Positions 7,293 through 15,766 of a stretch of 34,083 nucleotides of DNA are shown piece by piece (the stretch's first letter is position 1; the number at the start of each line of letters is the position of its first letter). The notes below the pieces were generated by a model. It saw nothing but the letters and a program-made list of their open reading frames with translations. It was not told where the DNA came from and did not search any database. The DNA comes from Geobacteraceae bacterium (GTDB taxonomy: Bacteria > Desulfobacterota > Desulfuromonadia > Geobacterales > DSM-12255). The translations under genes were made by a program, and so were the position numbers. The stretch lies in contig JACABD010000003.1 in the NCBI GenBank assembly GCA_013377075.1, positions 77,916 to 111,998 on the forward strand, written 5' to 3'.

Positions 7293-9439
7293 GTTCATTC
7301 GCCTATCTGGCCACAGGTCGGATGATAGCTCTCATGCAGAGCCTGTCAAAGATCAGGGTAGTCTGCCATGGCCAGGAGTCACTTCCCAGCGGATCCATTA
7401 TTTTTGTCGTAAATCATTTCACCCGCATTGAAACTCTCCTTCTCCCCTATCATATCTTCACCCACACGAAAACGCCGGTCTGGTCCCTTGCTCACAGCTC
7501 TTTTTTTGAAGGCTCAATGGGCAGTTTCCTCGGTAAAATCGGTATGGTTTCCACTCGGGATCCTGATCGGGATCGCTTGATCGTCAAGACGCTTCTTACC
7601 GGTGAAGCCAACTGGATCATTTATCCGGAAGGGCGCATGGTCAAAGATAAGGAGGCCGTAGTCAGCCCCTCTTTTTTCGGCCTGCACCTAGGAAGGCAGA
7701 GGGGTGCACACACAGGCGCGGCAAATCTGGCACTCCGCACCGAATTTTACCGCAAAAGAATCAATTACCTGCTGACTGAGAACTCTCTGGAAGCAGAACG
7801 ACTGATGAACATGTTTCAAATCGAAAATATGATGCCGGTTCTGACAGAAACGACCTGGATCGTCCCGATCAACCTGACCTATTACCCCTTCAGAGCACGG
7901 GAAAACGTACTGAGTACACTGGCAAGGCGTTTTAGCGATAAAATACCGGATCGGTTGCAAGAGGAGCTGTTAACCGAGGGGACCATGTTTTTCGAGGGGG
8001 TGAATATAGATATCCGCTTTGGCAAGGCAATAGCTGTTGCGGAATCGCTAACCTCTTCACTGATCGAACAGGACATGTTTTCTCTGCAACGGATTGATTT
8101 TGACGACATATTGCCATCCCTGCCCAGATTGCGTCGTGAAGCAACCAGACTGATGCACCGCTTCATGACTGACATCTACGGCATGACAACGGTCAACCAC
8201 GATCACCTCTTTGCCTCGCTACTCAAGGCACTACCTTTAAACAGAATCTCCGAAATTGATTTCAGACGGCGCGTTTTTCTGCTGACCGACCTTGTGCCAG
8301 GCAAAACAGGGATCTTTTGCCACCGAAGTCTGGAAACCAGTCAGATTGCCCTGCTGACAGACGATCGGCATCATAAATACCGGGAATTTCTTGAGCTTGC
8401 CCGCGACACCGGCGTAGTCAGATGTGCCAAAGGGGTTATCCAGAGAATATCTGCCAACCTTTCTGCAGAGTCCGAATTCAGCCGGATTCGCATAGATAAT
8501 CCCATCGGTGTGGCAGCCAATGAAGTACAGCCCCTTTCGCTTCTTAAACGCAGAGTACGCTGGCTCGCGTGGATGCCGGAGATACTGATAAGAAGTAAAG
8601 TCGTCGATGTTTTGCTAAGGCAGGCAAACGAGCAGTTTGACGCTGATTACTCCGAATTTCATCGTGCCGGTGAATCCAGGGAACAGACAGTCGGAGCTCC
8701 GCTGCTGCTGAAGGGGAGTTCACAAAAACTGGGAGTAGTACTTGTTCACGGCTTTCTTGCCGCACCTCTCGAAATGCTCGAACTGGCTACTTATCTGCAA
8801 AAAAGAGGCTTTTGGGTCTACTGTCCCCGTCTACGCGGACATGGCACAAGCCCTGAAGATCTTGCCACACGTAAATGTGACGATTGGGTTGACTCCGCCG
8901 ACCTGGGCTATGCCCTGATGAGTACAATCTGCTCGAAAGTCGTCATCGGCGGTTTCTCTTTCGGCGGAGGTCTTGCCCTTGACGCTGCCGCCCGTCTGAC
9001 TGGCCTTGCCGGAGTTTTTGCGGTCTCCCCACCCTTTCGTTTGCAGAATATATCCTCCCGCTTTGCAGCTGCAGCCACAACCTGGAACAGAGTCATGGAA
9101 AAAATTCACCTTCACGGAGCCACCAAAGAGTATGTCGAAATTTTTCCTGAAAGGCCCCATATCAACTATTCACGGGTTCCGGTAGCAGCATTGGCAGAAA
9201 TGGATCATTTTATGAACAATCTCAGACCACGACTGGCCGATATTAAGTCGCCGACACTGGTCGTTCAGGCTCTCGGTGATCCGGTTGTCAAAGCTGAAGA
9301 GACGAAGCTTATTTTCGACAGCATTGCCGCCGGGCAAAAAAAATACACCACCTTTGACTTCAATCGTCATGGCATTCTTGCAGGAAAAGACTCTGAAAAG
9401 GTACATGGGGAAATCGCTGAATTTATCGATACGTTGTGA
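7289..9439 (+). CDS. fusion of PlsC-like acyltransferase and alpha/beta hydrolase (lipase/esterase)
   Basis: 716 residues in two parts. The N-terminal part (about 1-260) resembles a glycerolipid acyltransferase: NHFTRIE at 42-48 corresponds to the NHX4D catalytic motif, but with Glu48 in place of Asp, and YPEGRM (112-117) matches the FPEGTR block. A middle region (260-470) has no motif I recognise. The C-terminal part (about 478-716) is an alpha/beta hydrolase related to monoacylglycerol-lipase/carboxylesterases: HGF 487-489 (oxyanion region), nucleophile S557 in GFSFGG, acid D664 (ALGDPVV) and H694 (NRHGIL). No signal peptide is seen. The gene is coupled by ATGA overlap to the upstream phosphodiesterase, suggesting acyl exchange or turnover of glycerophospholipids. 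Each domain is clear; the substrate is unknown. Confidence 0.85.
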   Translation: MSSFAYLATGRMIALMQSLSKIRVVCHGQESLPSGSIIFVVNHFTRIETLLLPYHIFTHTKTPVWSLAHSSFFEGSMGSFLGKIGMVSTRDPDRDRLIVKTLLTGEANWIIYPEGRMVKDKEAVVSPSFFGLHLGRQRGAHTGAANLALRTEFYRKRINYLLTENSLEAERLMNMFQIENMMPVLTETTWIVPINLTYYPFRARENVLSTLARRFSDKIPDRLQEELLTEGTMFFEGVNIDIRFGKAIAVAESLTSSLIEQDMFSLQRIDFDDILPSLPRLRREATRLMHRFMTDIYGMTTVNHDHLFASLLKALPLNRISEIDFRRRVFLLTDLVPGKTGIFCHRSLETSQIALLTDDRHHKYREFLELARDTGVVRCAKGVIQRISANLSAESEFSRIRIDNPIGVAANEVQPLSLLKRRVRWLAWMPEILIRSKVVDVLLRQANEQFDADYSEFHRAGESREQTVGAPLLLKGSSQKLGVVLVHGFLAAPLEMLELATYLQKRGFWVYCPRLRGHGTSPEDLATRKCDDWVDSADLGYALMSTICSKVVIGGFSFGGGLALDAAARLTGLAGVFAVSPPFRLQNISSRFAAAATTWNRVMEKIHLHGATKEYVEIFPERPHINYSRVPVAALAEMDHFMNNLRPRLADIKSPTLVVQALGDPVVKAEETKLIFDSIAAGQKKYTTFDFNRHGILAGKDSEKVHGEIAEFIDTL

Positions 9440-9453
9440 GGACACTACATAAA

Positions 9454-9489
9454 AATGGGTATAGTTCATAACCTTGAACTATACCCATT
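9454..9489 (-). terminator. intrinsic terminator of the minus-strand secreted-protein operon
   Basis: Perfect 15-bp stem (AATGGGTATAGTTCA / TGAACTATACCCATT) with a 6-base loop. On the minus strand the stem is followed by TTTTTAT, a classic U-tract. On the plus strand it is followed by ACCTAAATT, so it acts mainly for the gene ending at 9534, but it also lies between the two converging genes. Confidence 0.85.
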
Positions 9490-9533
9490 ACCTAAATTGC
9501 AACAGTTTATCGTTTCGCCGATAAAGTGTTGCT

Positions 9534-10316
9534 TCAGCCCTGTTTATTGTCAATGAACTGACCCACCTTAATGTCAATGCCACTGGTTACGCTCTTATCT
9601 TTTACATTAACCGGCGATGCCATCTCTCCACCATAAATACCAAGGATTTCACCGTTCACCGGACGGCCAACACCATAATTAGCACGCACTGCTAGATAAT
9701 ACGCACCTTCATGATCTATCTTGACAATAAACTTCCCGTCTTTTCCGGTTTTATACGATACATAGCAGGGCTTTCCCTTAACATCCTCATTGATATAAAC
9801 CTGAACAAATGCATCAGCCAGAGGCGTGCCTTCAAAAGTTGTTAAAGTCCCGGTTATAGCAGTCACGCCATCAGTAATCCTGACTGCCGGGGATTTGAAA
9901 ACTGTGGCTTGCCGCAAGACTACATGATCAGTAATTACACCGCTCTTCACCGTATATTTGACAGGGGATCCTTTTTCATCCCTGCTCAAGGCATGTAAAT
10001 CTCCCTCCTCTGGTGGTCCAGGAGCCGGACCTGCTGCTTTTTTCCAGCTAGTCAGATAGTAGGTCCCTGCAGGAAGTCTCAGCGAAAATTTGCCCTCGGA
10101 GTCTGTTAAGGCAAGAGCATCGGGCAGATGACGGGAACCATCAATATCCGGAGGTGAGCCGGAATCAGTATTGAACGCATAGATAATGCCACCTGATATC
10201 GGGCCCATATTCGGGGGGATCCATACTCCTGCTATGCCACCGGCAACGTTTTCATTGGCAACTGCTACGGAACTATAGAGCAGCATGATAAAGAGTGCTG
10301 ACAAGTAACGGTTCAT
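9534..10316 (-). CDS. secreted protein with carboxypeptidase-regulatory-like domains
   Basis: 260 residues with a clear signal peptide (MNRYLSALFIMLLYSSVAVA, cleavage near ANE). Two beta-sandwich segments resemble CarboxypepD_reg/prealbumin-like folds: one near 25-130 (ALTDSEGKFSLRLPAGTYYL) and one near 140-255 (ITGTLTTFEGTPLADAFVQV, then GKDGKFIVKIDHEGAYYLAV). The TDxxGKFxxxLPAGxYYL pattern is the usual signature. No catalytic motif is visible, so it probably acts as a binding or structural module in the periplasm or at the cell surface. An AAGGAG ribosome site precedes the ATG. It is the last gene of a three-gene unit with the tandem sulfatase-fold gene, 57 bp after the related 407-residue protein, and is followed by a strong terminator. 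Confidence 0.8.
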   Translation of the reverse strand: MNRYLSALFIMLLYSSVAVANENVAGGIAGVWIPPNMGPISGGIIYAFNTDSGSPPDIDGSRHLPDALALTDSEGKFSLRLPAGTYYLTSWKKAAGPAPGPPEEGDLHALSRDEKGSPVKYTVKSGVITDHVVLRQATVFKSPAVRITDGVTAITGTLTTFEGTPLADAFVQVYINEDVKGKPCYVSYKTGKDGKFIVKIDHEGAYYLAVRANYGVGRPVNGEILGIYGGEMASPVNVKDKSVTSGIDIKVGQFIDNKQG

Positions 10317-10373
10317 GATTTTTTACTCCTTTTGATGTTTATTAGTTTTTGCCTGACTCTTTCGTGTGAGATG

Positions 10374-11597
10374 TCAGCGGTTTCCGGAAAGCCCCATTTT
10401 CTTCGACAACCTGTTCACAATGATCACGACGTCAGACCTGGATTCACCGCTTTTTATATTAATCGAGTGATCGCTACTCCCGTCCCAGGCGCCAAACCAC
10501 CCCCCCTCCGCAGGAGAGCCGTAACCGCTCCTGGCGCTAAGAAAATATTTCCCTGGAATAGGCACGGGGAATTTGAACCGGCCATCGGCACCGGTCGGCT
10601 CGGACCTGAACAGGGAGCGACCGGACATATTAGTTTTGTCGTAGAGGGCTGCATAGGCACCGGAAACAGGGTGGCCGTCAAGGTCTACAATTCGGCCCTC
10701 AATTATTCCCGGCAATAAAGCGGATGACTCAGCGCGTGACTTGACCATCTTCAGCCGAACCAGCGGTATGGCTGACGGAACAAAGCTCCCCTTGACAACA
10801 GTTACCGGGTTCCCTGGATAGAAACCGAGCAGGTCCTCTTTATGCAGAGGGCCTATATCAACACTGTTGTCAGACCTCAGCCGGGCCAGCAGATAGTACT
10901 CATCCGGCGACAGGTTGAGCACAAACTCACCATTGATATCAGTACGGACAACTGAGTGAAAATCGTCCCCCTTGAAACCTGAACCGCTCTTGGCATATGC
11001 ATAAACACCGACATTGGCAACGGGAACGCCATTGTGTGTCACCCGTCCGAAAATGCCGGTCCCCTTCGGAGAAGCAGTCGACGGTGGCAAAGGGACCTCT
11101 TCAAGTATCAGCGTAATCGCCTCGCTGGTCTCTGTCGACACAAGAAGCGGATTGCCTCCAAACCAGGCAAACCGGTCACCGGCTCGCCTTGGCCGGTTAA
11201 AATCACCATCAGGTCGCCAGTCGGCAGTCAGAAAGTACGAACCGGGTTCTGGTCTGAAGTTGGCAGTGCCAACGCCGATGGTATTGCCGGATAGTACCGG
11301 CGTTACATCTTCGACATGGCGACGCCATTCAATTCGGACTTTAGTCAGTGGAGCATCCTTCCATATCGTCCTGACAAGGTATGTTCCGGGCCTGGTCGTT
11401 GGCCTGGCCGACATCCTGCCAGTGCCAAGATAAATTTGCCCCTCAGCAGCATTCGTCTTCTCACCCTGAAGCACTGGGACGCTATCTCCCATCGAGTTTG
11501 CGGACAGCACCAACGATGAATTGAAAAGTAAGGTTAATGTTAAAGCCACCGCATTGGCGACTTGTCTAATTTTCAGCATATGAATTACCCGCCTCAT
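10374..11597 (-). CDS. secreted protein with multiple carboxypeptidase-regulatory-like domains
   Basis: Up to 407 residues. The first ATG (11597) overlaps the TGA of the upstream gene (ATGA). The second ATG at 11579 (MLKIRQVANAVALTLTLL) gives a neater signal peptide ending near LSA, with GAGGCGGG upstream, so either start is possible. Three beta-sandwich modules are suggested: about 55-165, 180-265 (GIFGRVTHNGVPVANVGVYA, DINGEFVLNLSPDEYYLLAR) and 300-395 (IEGRIVDLDGHPVSGAYAAL, GADGRFKFPVPIPGKYFLSA). It is clearly related in style to the next gene, including the G-Y-Y-L-x-A-R strand and the LGFYPGNPV/LGIYGGEMASPV block. Non-enzymatic periplasmic or surface partner of unknown function. Confidence 0.8.
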   Translation of the reverse strand: MRRVIHMLKIRQVANAVALTLTLLFNSSLVLSANSMGDSVPVLQGEKTNAAEGQIYLGTGRMSARPTTRPGTYLVRTIWKDAPLTKVRIEWRRHVEDVTPVLSGNTIGVGTANFRPEPGSYFLTADWRPDGDFNRPRRAGDRFAWFGGNPLLVSTETSEAITLILEEVPLPPSTASPKGTGIFGRVTHNGVPVANVGVYAYAKSGSGFKGDDFHSVVRTDINGEFVLNLSPDEYYLLARLRSDNSVDIGPLHKEDLLGFYPGNPVTVVKGSFVPSAIPLVRLKMVKSRAESSALLPGIIEGRIVDLDGHPVSGAYAALYDKTNMSGRSLFRSEPTGADGRFKFPVPIPGKYFLSARSGYGSPAEGGWFGAWDGSSDHSINIKSGESRSDVVIIVNRLSKKMGLSGNR

Positions 11598-14593
11598 GGA
11601 TAGGGGATGATGTAGCGTTTTTCACCGCTCCGGCTATAGGGAGACTTTCTCTTCTCTACATCGGCGTCCCACTCCAGCAGCCTGGCCTTGAGCTCTGCGG
11701 CTATCCCGGGGTTCTCTGCCACAACGTTGCGCGTCTCGCGCGGATCCACGGCCAGGTCGTAAAGCTCGGTGTCAACACTTGGATACAGCTTCCCGGTGAT
11801 GAAGCCGGGCCAGGAGACCTTTTCAAGCTGACGCGGGTTCTTGCGGTAAATCAGTTTCCACTTGTTTGTCCTAATGGCGATGTCACCGGACGGATATGCC
11901 TCAGGGGGGAACTCCTCCTGAAGCATCTTCTCGTATTCAATGATGGCCTGATCTTCAGATGGCGGATGATTTGGGGTCTGTGGATCGTGGAACTTGAATT
12001 CGAGGAAATAACGGCTCATCCAGTGCTCCCATAGCGGGATCCTGTCAATGAAGGCATATTCGCTCCCCTTGGCTCCGGCATCGCCACGCACCAGCGGCAT
12101 CAGGTCGATCCCCTGCATGTCTGCCGCTATTGGGATATTCAGATAACTGAGCAGTGTCGGCAGAATGTCTATGCCCTGGGTCTGGTCGGGAATCCGCTTT
12201 CCCGCGTACTTGCCATCCGGAAAGCGGATGATCAGGGCGTTTTTCAGTTCGGCTTCAGTAAGGTCAAAATTGATGAACATGTCACGTTCACCTAAGGTCT
12301 TGCCGTGCACCGAGTAAAGAACCAGAATGGTATTTTTCAGCAGACCGGTCTTTTCAAGTTTGTCGACCAGTTCACCGACAAACTTGTCAGTATAGTGGAC
12401 ACCGGCATCGTAGCGACCGTTGATGTAGGCAATATCTTCAGGGGTCAGCTTGTGAACCGGCTGGAAGCCCTGATAGTAGTTTCCGTTCCAGAGACGCATC
12501 AACACATCAATGGTAGGATCTTCCGGGGTTCCTTCGTTACCCGAGACCGGGAAGAATTTCTGCCAGAACGGTGTGTACCCCGGAGTATCGTACATGTACC
12601 TGTCTGGCGCAGGAACCGTTGCCGCATAAGGTGGGTGGAGAGTCCCGGGAGCTATCCAGAGGAAAAATTTCTTCTCCTTGTTTTTTTCGATCCACTCCAG
12701 GGATTCTGTCGGCACCACGCGCAGGGAAGAACCGCTACGGCGGCGCGACCAGAGGTATTCGTCGAACGATCTAGAGAAAACGTCACGGAGGTTGACTGTC
12801 TTTCCGGACTCACCGTCGAAACGCATGAAAAACTCGGGTGTGCTCAACACAGCAGCAGTGGTATAACCGTATGCCTTGAGTACCTCCGGCATTGTCCTGG
12901 CCGAGACAGAATCCTTGGTAATATCGAATGAGACCATGCCGTTGACGCGCGGATACTGGGATGTCAGCGCAGCCATCATCGCCGTTGGCGTCAGGTTGGT
13001 CTGGGCAATTGAGTTATCGAACATAACCGCCGACTTGGTCAAACGATCCATATTTGGCGTCGTATCACGTTTATAGCCGTTGATCCCCATATGATCGGGA
13101 CGCAGGCATTGTAGCGATACAAAGATGACGTTAGTGTTCTCGAATCCAGGAGTAGCAGCCTTCTTCTTGTACCCCTTTGCCTGCGAGTCGTAGACCGGGC
13201 TCAAGCCTGTCTCCCTCGGCATTGAAAGATCCTGTCCAAGGGTTTTGAACTTCGCAAACAGCTTCTGCTCAAGCTCGTATGCCAGACGCGGCTCTTTCTC
13301 AACCAGATTCTGTTGCTCTCCCGGATCCTTCACCAGATTGTAAAGCTCACGGCCTTTAGACTCGATTGTGTAGATAAACTTCCAGCCATCTTTGGTTGTG
13401 ACTGAGCGTTTGAAGGTAAAGAGGCGGTAGTCGGTCTCGGAATAGGTATCCTCGGCCACCGGTTCTCCATGGAGGGCAGGAACAAGGCTTTTGCCGCGCA
13501 TCTGCCTGGCAAGGGTATCATTCACCGGAACATCGAGCAGATCGAGGACGGTCGGCATCACGTTGATCGAGCTGACCCGATCAGGAATCGTCATCCCCCC
13601 TGCAACACCTGGGAGCCTGATCACCAGAGGCACATGCACCAGCTCTTCATAAAGGCTGAAACCATGGTCGAACCGCTTGTGCTCATGGAACTCTGTCCCA
13701 TGGTCAGCTGTCAGGACGAAGATCGTCTTCTCCATCAGCCCCATCCTGGTCAGTTCGGCAATAAACTTTTTAAAGCGACCATCTACCCGGTTGATCTTCT
13801 CGTCGTAGACCGCACGCCAGAATACCACATCCTCGTCGCGCATTGTGACGCTGCCCTTTGCGAGCCCCTCTTCACGAAGCGCTTCCTGTTCCTCGGCAGA
13901 ACCGGTGTACTTGCGGTCGTACTTCGGATCAACAAAACGGTAATCCAGTCCTTCAGCCGGGACATTCTGGCCGTGGGAGTCGTAGCCGTGCAGGAAGAGG
14001 AAAAACTTCTTCTCCTTGTTCTGCTCAACCCACTCAAGAGCCCGCGGCACACTCTGATCCATACCGCCGAACTTTGTCTTGTCATAGTAGGCATCAAAGC
14101 CGGAGCCATAACCAAAGATGGAGTTGACACCGGCATCGCCGGTAAAGCCGCCGGTTGCGTAGCCGTTCTTTTTGAGTACCTCGGCAAGTGTTACAATATT
14201 CGGAGAGAGCTTTTTCAGGTTGGTGATGACCTGCTTCTCAGGTGGGTCGTATTCGACGAACTTATTGAGAAGCCGATGCTCAGATGGGTAGTTGCCAGTG
14301 AACCAGGTCATGGATGCCGGCACAGTCCACGATGCTACTGACTCGACCGTAGAAAAGCTGAAACCGCTTTTGGCCATTGCATCAATGGTCGGCGTAATAT
14401 CGCGCGGATATCCAAGCGAATGTACGTGAGCCGCCTGCATCGCATCGAAACTGACAAAGACGATATTGTAGTCCTTGAATTTCAGCGGCATTATTTCTGC
14501 GGCATTAGCGAATCCCGCAATAGACAATATCAAAATAGCACTAACCTGAATCGTCACACACCGTTGGGATATCCAGCTGACATTCTTATTCAT
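11594..14593 (-). CDS. tandem sulfatase/alkaline-phosphatase-fold protein with degenerate second domain
   Basis: 999 residues from the ATG at 14593, chosen for its AAGGAGAG site; an upstream in-frame ATG at 14626 has no ribosome site. Signal peptide about 1-32 (AILILSIAGFANA). Domain 1 (about 40-450) has the metal-site Asp D50 (VSFDAM), a Thr at the nucleophile position (SWTVPA, T90; CxPxR sulfatases have Cys or Ser there), D297-H298 (TADHG) and H310. Domain 2 (about 485-985) keeps the fold (GYKRDTTPNMDRLTKSA, GIDILPTLLSYLNIP, ELYDLAVDPRETRNV) but has Q495, L534 and V762 at the three equivalent positions. Domain 1 could be a sulfatase or phospho-/phosphoglycerol-transferase-like hydrolase; the Thr favours the phosphotransferase side. 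Domain 2 is probably inactive. First gene of the operon with the two secreted proteins. Confidence 0.85.
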   Translation of the reverse strand: MNKNVSWISQRCVTIQVSAILILSIAGFANAAEIMPLKFKDYNIVFVSFDAMQAAHVHSLGYPRDITPTIDAMAKSGFSFSTVESVASWTVPASMTWFTGNYPSEHRLLNKFVEYDPPEKQVITNLKKLSPNIVTLAEVLKKNGYATGGFTGDAGVNSIFGYGSGFDAYYDKTKFGGMDQSVPRALEWVEQNKEKKFFLFLHGYDSHGQNVPAEGLDYRFVDPKYDRKYTGSAEEQEALREEGLAKGSVTMRDEDVVFWRAVYDEKINRVDGRFKKFIAELTRMGLMEKTIFVLTADHGTEFHEHKRFDHGFSLYEELVHVPLVIRLPGVAGGMTIPDRVSSINVMPTVLDLLDVPVNDTLARQMRGKSLVPALHGEPVAEDTYSETDYRLFTFKRSVTTKDGWKFIYTIESKGRELYNLVKDPGEQQNLVEKEPRLAYELEQKLFAKFKTLGQDLSMPRETGLSPVYDSQAKGYKKKAATPGFENTNVIFVSLQCLRPDHMGINGYKRDTTPNMDRLTKSAVMFDNSIAQTNLTPTAMMAALTSQYPRVNGMVSFDITKDSVSARTMPEVLKAYGYTTAAVLSTPEFFMRFDGESGKTVNLRDVFSRSFDEYLWSRRRSGSSLRVVPTESLEWIEKNKEKKFFLWIAPGTLHPPYAATVPAPDRYMYDTPGYTPFWQKFFPVSGNEGTPEDPTIDVLMRLWNGNYYQGFQPVHKLTPEDIAYINGRYDAGVHYTDKFVGELVDKLEKTGLLKNTILVLYSVHGKTLGERDMFINFDLTEAELKNALIIRFPDGKYAGKRIPDQTQGIDILPTLLSYLNIPIAADMQGIDLMPLVRGDAGAKGSEYAFIDRIPLWEHWMSRYFLEFKFHDPQTPNHPPSEDQAIIEYEKMLQEEFPPEAYPSGDIAIRTNKWKLIYRKNPRQLEKVSWPGFITGKLYPSVDTELYDLAVDPRETRNVVAENPGIAAELKARLLEWDADVEKRKSPYSRSGEKRYIIPYP

Positions 14594-14752
14594 TTTTCTC
14601 TCCTTGCCTCTCGGCTTCGGATGCAACTCTACTGTTTGAGGCCTAACGCGCCCATTGTTAACAAAACAGCAGAGTGCAGAACGACCCGAAGTTACCGGCG
14701 TAAATCCCGATTGTTACTTCGGGCTACAAATTTGGAGGTGAAATAATTAGAA

Positions 14753-15073
14753 TCAGACTGGTGATGCGCGTGAAGGGAATAAACGGATAATATTTAAACG
14801 TGGATTGATCTGTTCAACAGCTGTAGAAGTGTGAAAGGTTACAAACGTAAGTGGTTGTGGCAAAATATAGGGAGCAATGGTTATCGAGGTCAAGATTAAT
14901 GGCTTAATCTTGACATTATCCATATCGAGGTTATTGCTATCTGCACTATCAATATGAACATTAATAGCATCATGGTAATCTGAAAAATCCCAGGCATTTG
15001 AAATACCTATCCCGGAAATTGCGAATACCAGGAACATTGAGATTATGTAAGCATGGAACGGTCTTACCTTCAT
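14753..15073 (-). CDS. small secreted protein of unknown function
   Basis: 106 residues: a signal peptide or N-terminal anchor (about 8-27, AYIISMFLVFAISGIGISNA) and a short mature part with no cysteine and a tail LNIIRLFPSRASPV. I do not recognise a family. It lies downstream of the terminator that closes the metal operon, so it needs its own promoter. A GAGG lies about 11 bases before the ATG, which is rather far. Its reading frame and signal peptide make a real gene plausible, and small secreted proteins are often found beside heavy-metal efflux operons, but the assignment is tentative. Confidence 0.5.
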   Translation of the reverse strand: MKVRPFHAYIISMFLVFAISGIGISNAWDFSDYHDAINVHIDSADSNNLDMDNVKIKPLILTSITIAPYILPQPLTFVTFHTSTAVEQINPRLNIIRLFPSRASPV

Positions 15074-15212
15074 GTAACCATATCCTCGAAGCGAGCGGCT
15101 TTTAGCTTGCAGGGCTAGTTTTAATTAGGCCATATCCCTAGGCAATCAGTCAACAATATATTATTTATTTCCCCCCAATTAAATAAGTTAATAAAATGCT
15201 TTAAAAAAAACA

Positions 15213-15239
15213 GGGACAATTAGAACATCTAATTATCCC
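15213..15239 (-). terminator. intrinsic terminator of the metal-efflux operon
   Basis: 12-bp stem with one mismatch (GGGACAATTAGA / TCTAATTATCCC) and a 3-base loop. On the minus strand it is followed at once by TGTTTTTTTTAA, 23 bases past the stop of the His/Met-rich protein gene. Confidence 0.88.
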
Positions 15240-15262
15240 CCTGAAAAATCAAATGGAAAAAT

Positions 15263-15730
15263 CTACTTCACCGTATACCAGAACTTTGTGCTTCTTACCT
15301 TTCCGTCCGGCAGCTTGAACCGGCACATGACACCGTATTTACCCTTGGCTTTCATCTCAAAATCAGCACCGAAATGACCATGCATTGCCGGGAGATCCTT
15401 TGTCTGCTCGGTTTTATCAGGAGCCTGTACCTTTATCGTCACATCGCCCTTTTCTACCGACTTGCCGGTCTTCATGTCATTGAAAGAGACGGCAATGTGA
15501 TGGGTCTCCTTCACCCCTTTGGGCATCTCCATCCCCATATCCTTCATGGCCTCGGCCATGGTCTTGACATTGAAAGTAGCCTTGATACCATCTACCACTT
15601 CCTGATGGGCGTTGTTCGGAGAACTGTTACCGAGATAATTCATACCGTGACCGGTGTGGTCATGCTCTGCGGCCAGTACAGGGACTGCTGCCAGTGCTAC
15701 CATCATTGCTGCGAATACGAGTTTTTTCAT
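15263..15730 (-). CDS. His/Met-rich periplasmic protein, YtkA/FixH-like
   Basis: 155 residues from the ATG at 15730, which follows a perfect AAAGGAGAATCG site; an upstream in-frame ATG at 15769 falls inside the inverted-repeat element and is rejected. Signal peptide 1-20 (VALAAVPVLAA). The mature part has likely copper ligands: H23, H25, H28, M30 (EHDHTGHGM), a Met-rich MKDMGMEMP (62-70), H77-H78, and M116-H117-x-H119 (PAMHGHF). The second half reads as one beta-sandwich (IKVQAPD..., FEMKAKGKYGVMCRFKLPDG), like YtkA-like/FixH-type domains. It is the last gene of the Cus operon, directly before a terminator. A periplasmic copper or silver chaperone for CusCBA is the natural inference, although it is not CusF by sequence. 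Confidence 0.75.
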   Translation of the reverse strand: MKKLVFAAMMVALAAVPVLAAEHDHTGHGMNYLGNSSPNNAHQEVVDGIKATFNVKTMAEAMKDMGMEMPKGVKETHHIAVSFNDMKTGKSVEKGDVTIKVQAPDKTEQTKDLPAMHGHFGADFEMKAKGKYGVMCRFKLPDGKVRSTKFWYTVK

Positions 15731-15766
15731 TTTCGATTCTCCTTTAGGAATGATCAGCCAGGTTTT

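Noticed and set aside
12305-12931. 208-codon open frame opposite the second sulfatase-fold domain
   Set aside because: Shadow of a real gene; composition is biased and no domain is visible.
13469-14341. 290-codon open frame opposite the tandem sulfatase-fold gene
   Set aside because: Antisense shadow with no signal peptide, no motif and no ribosome site.
14685-14723. CCCGAAGT/ACTTCGGG inverted repeat upstream of the sulfatase-fold gene, considered as a GEMM (c-di-GMP) riboswitch
   Set aside because: None of the conserved GEMM core sequence was found; it is only a simple inverted repeat with a 23-base loop, function unknown.
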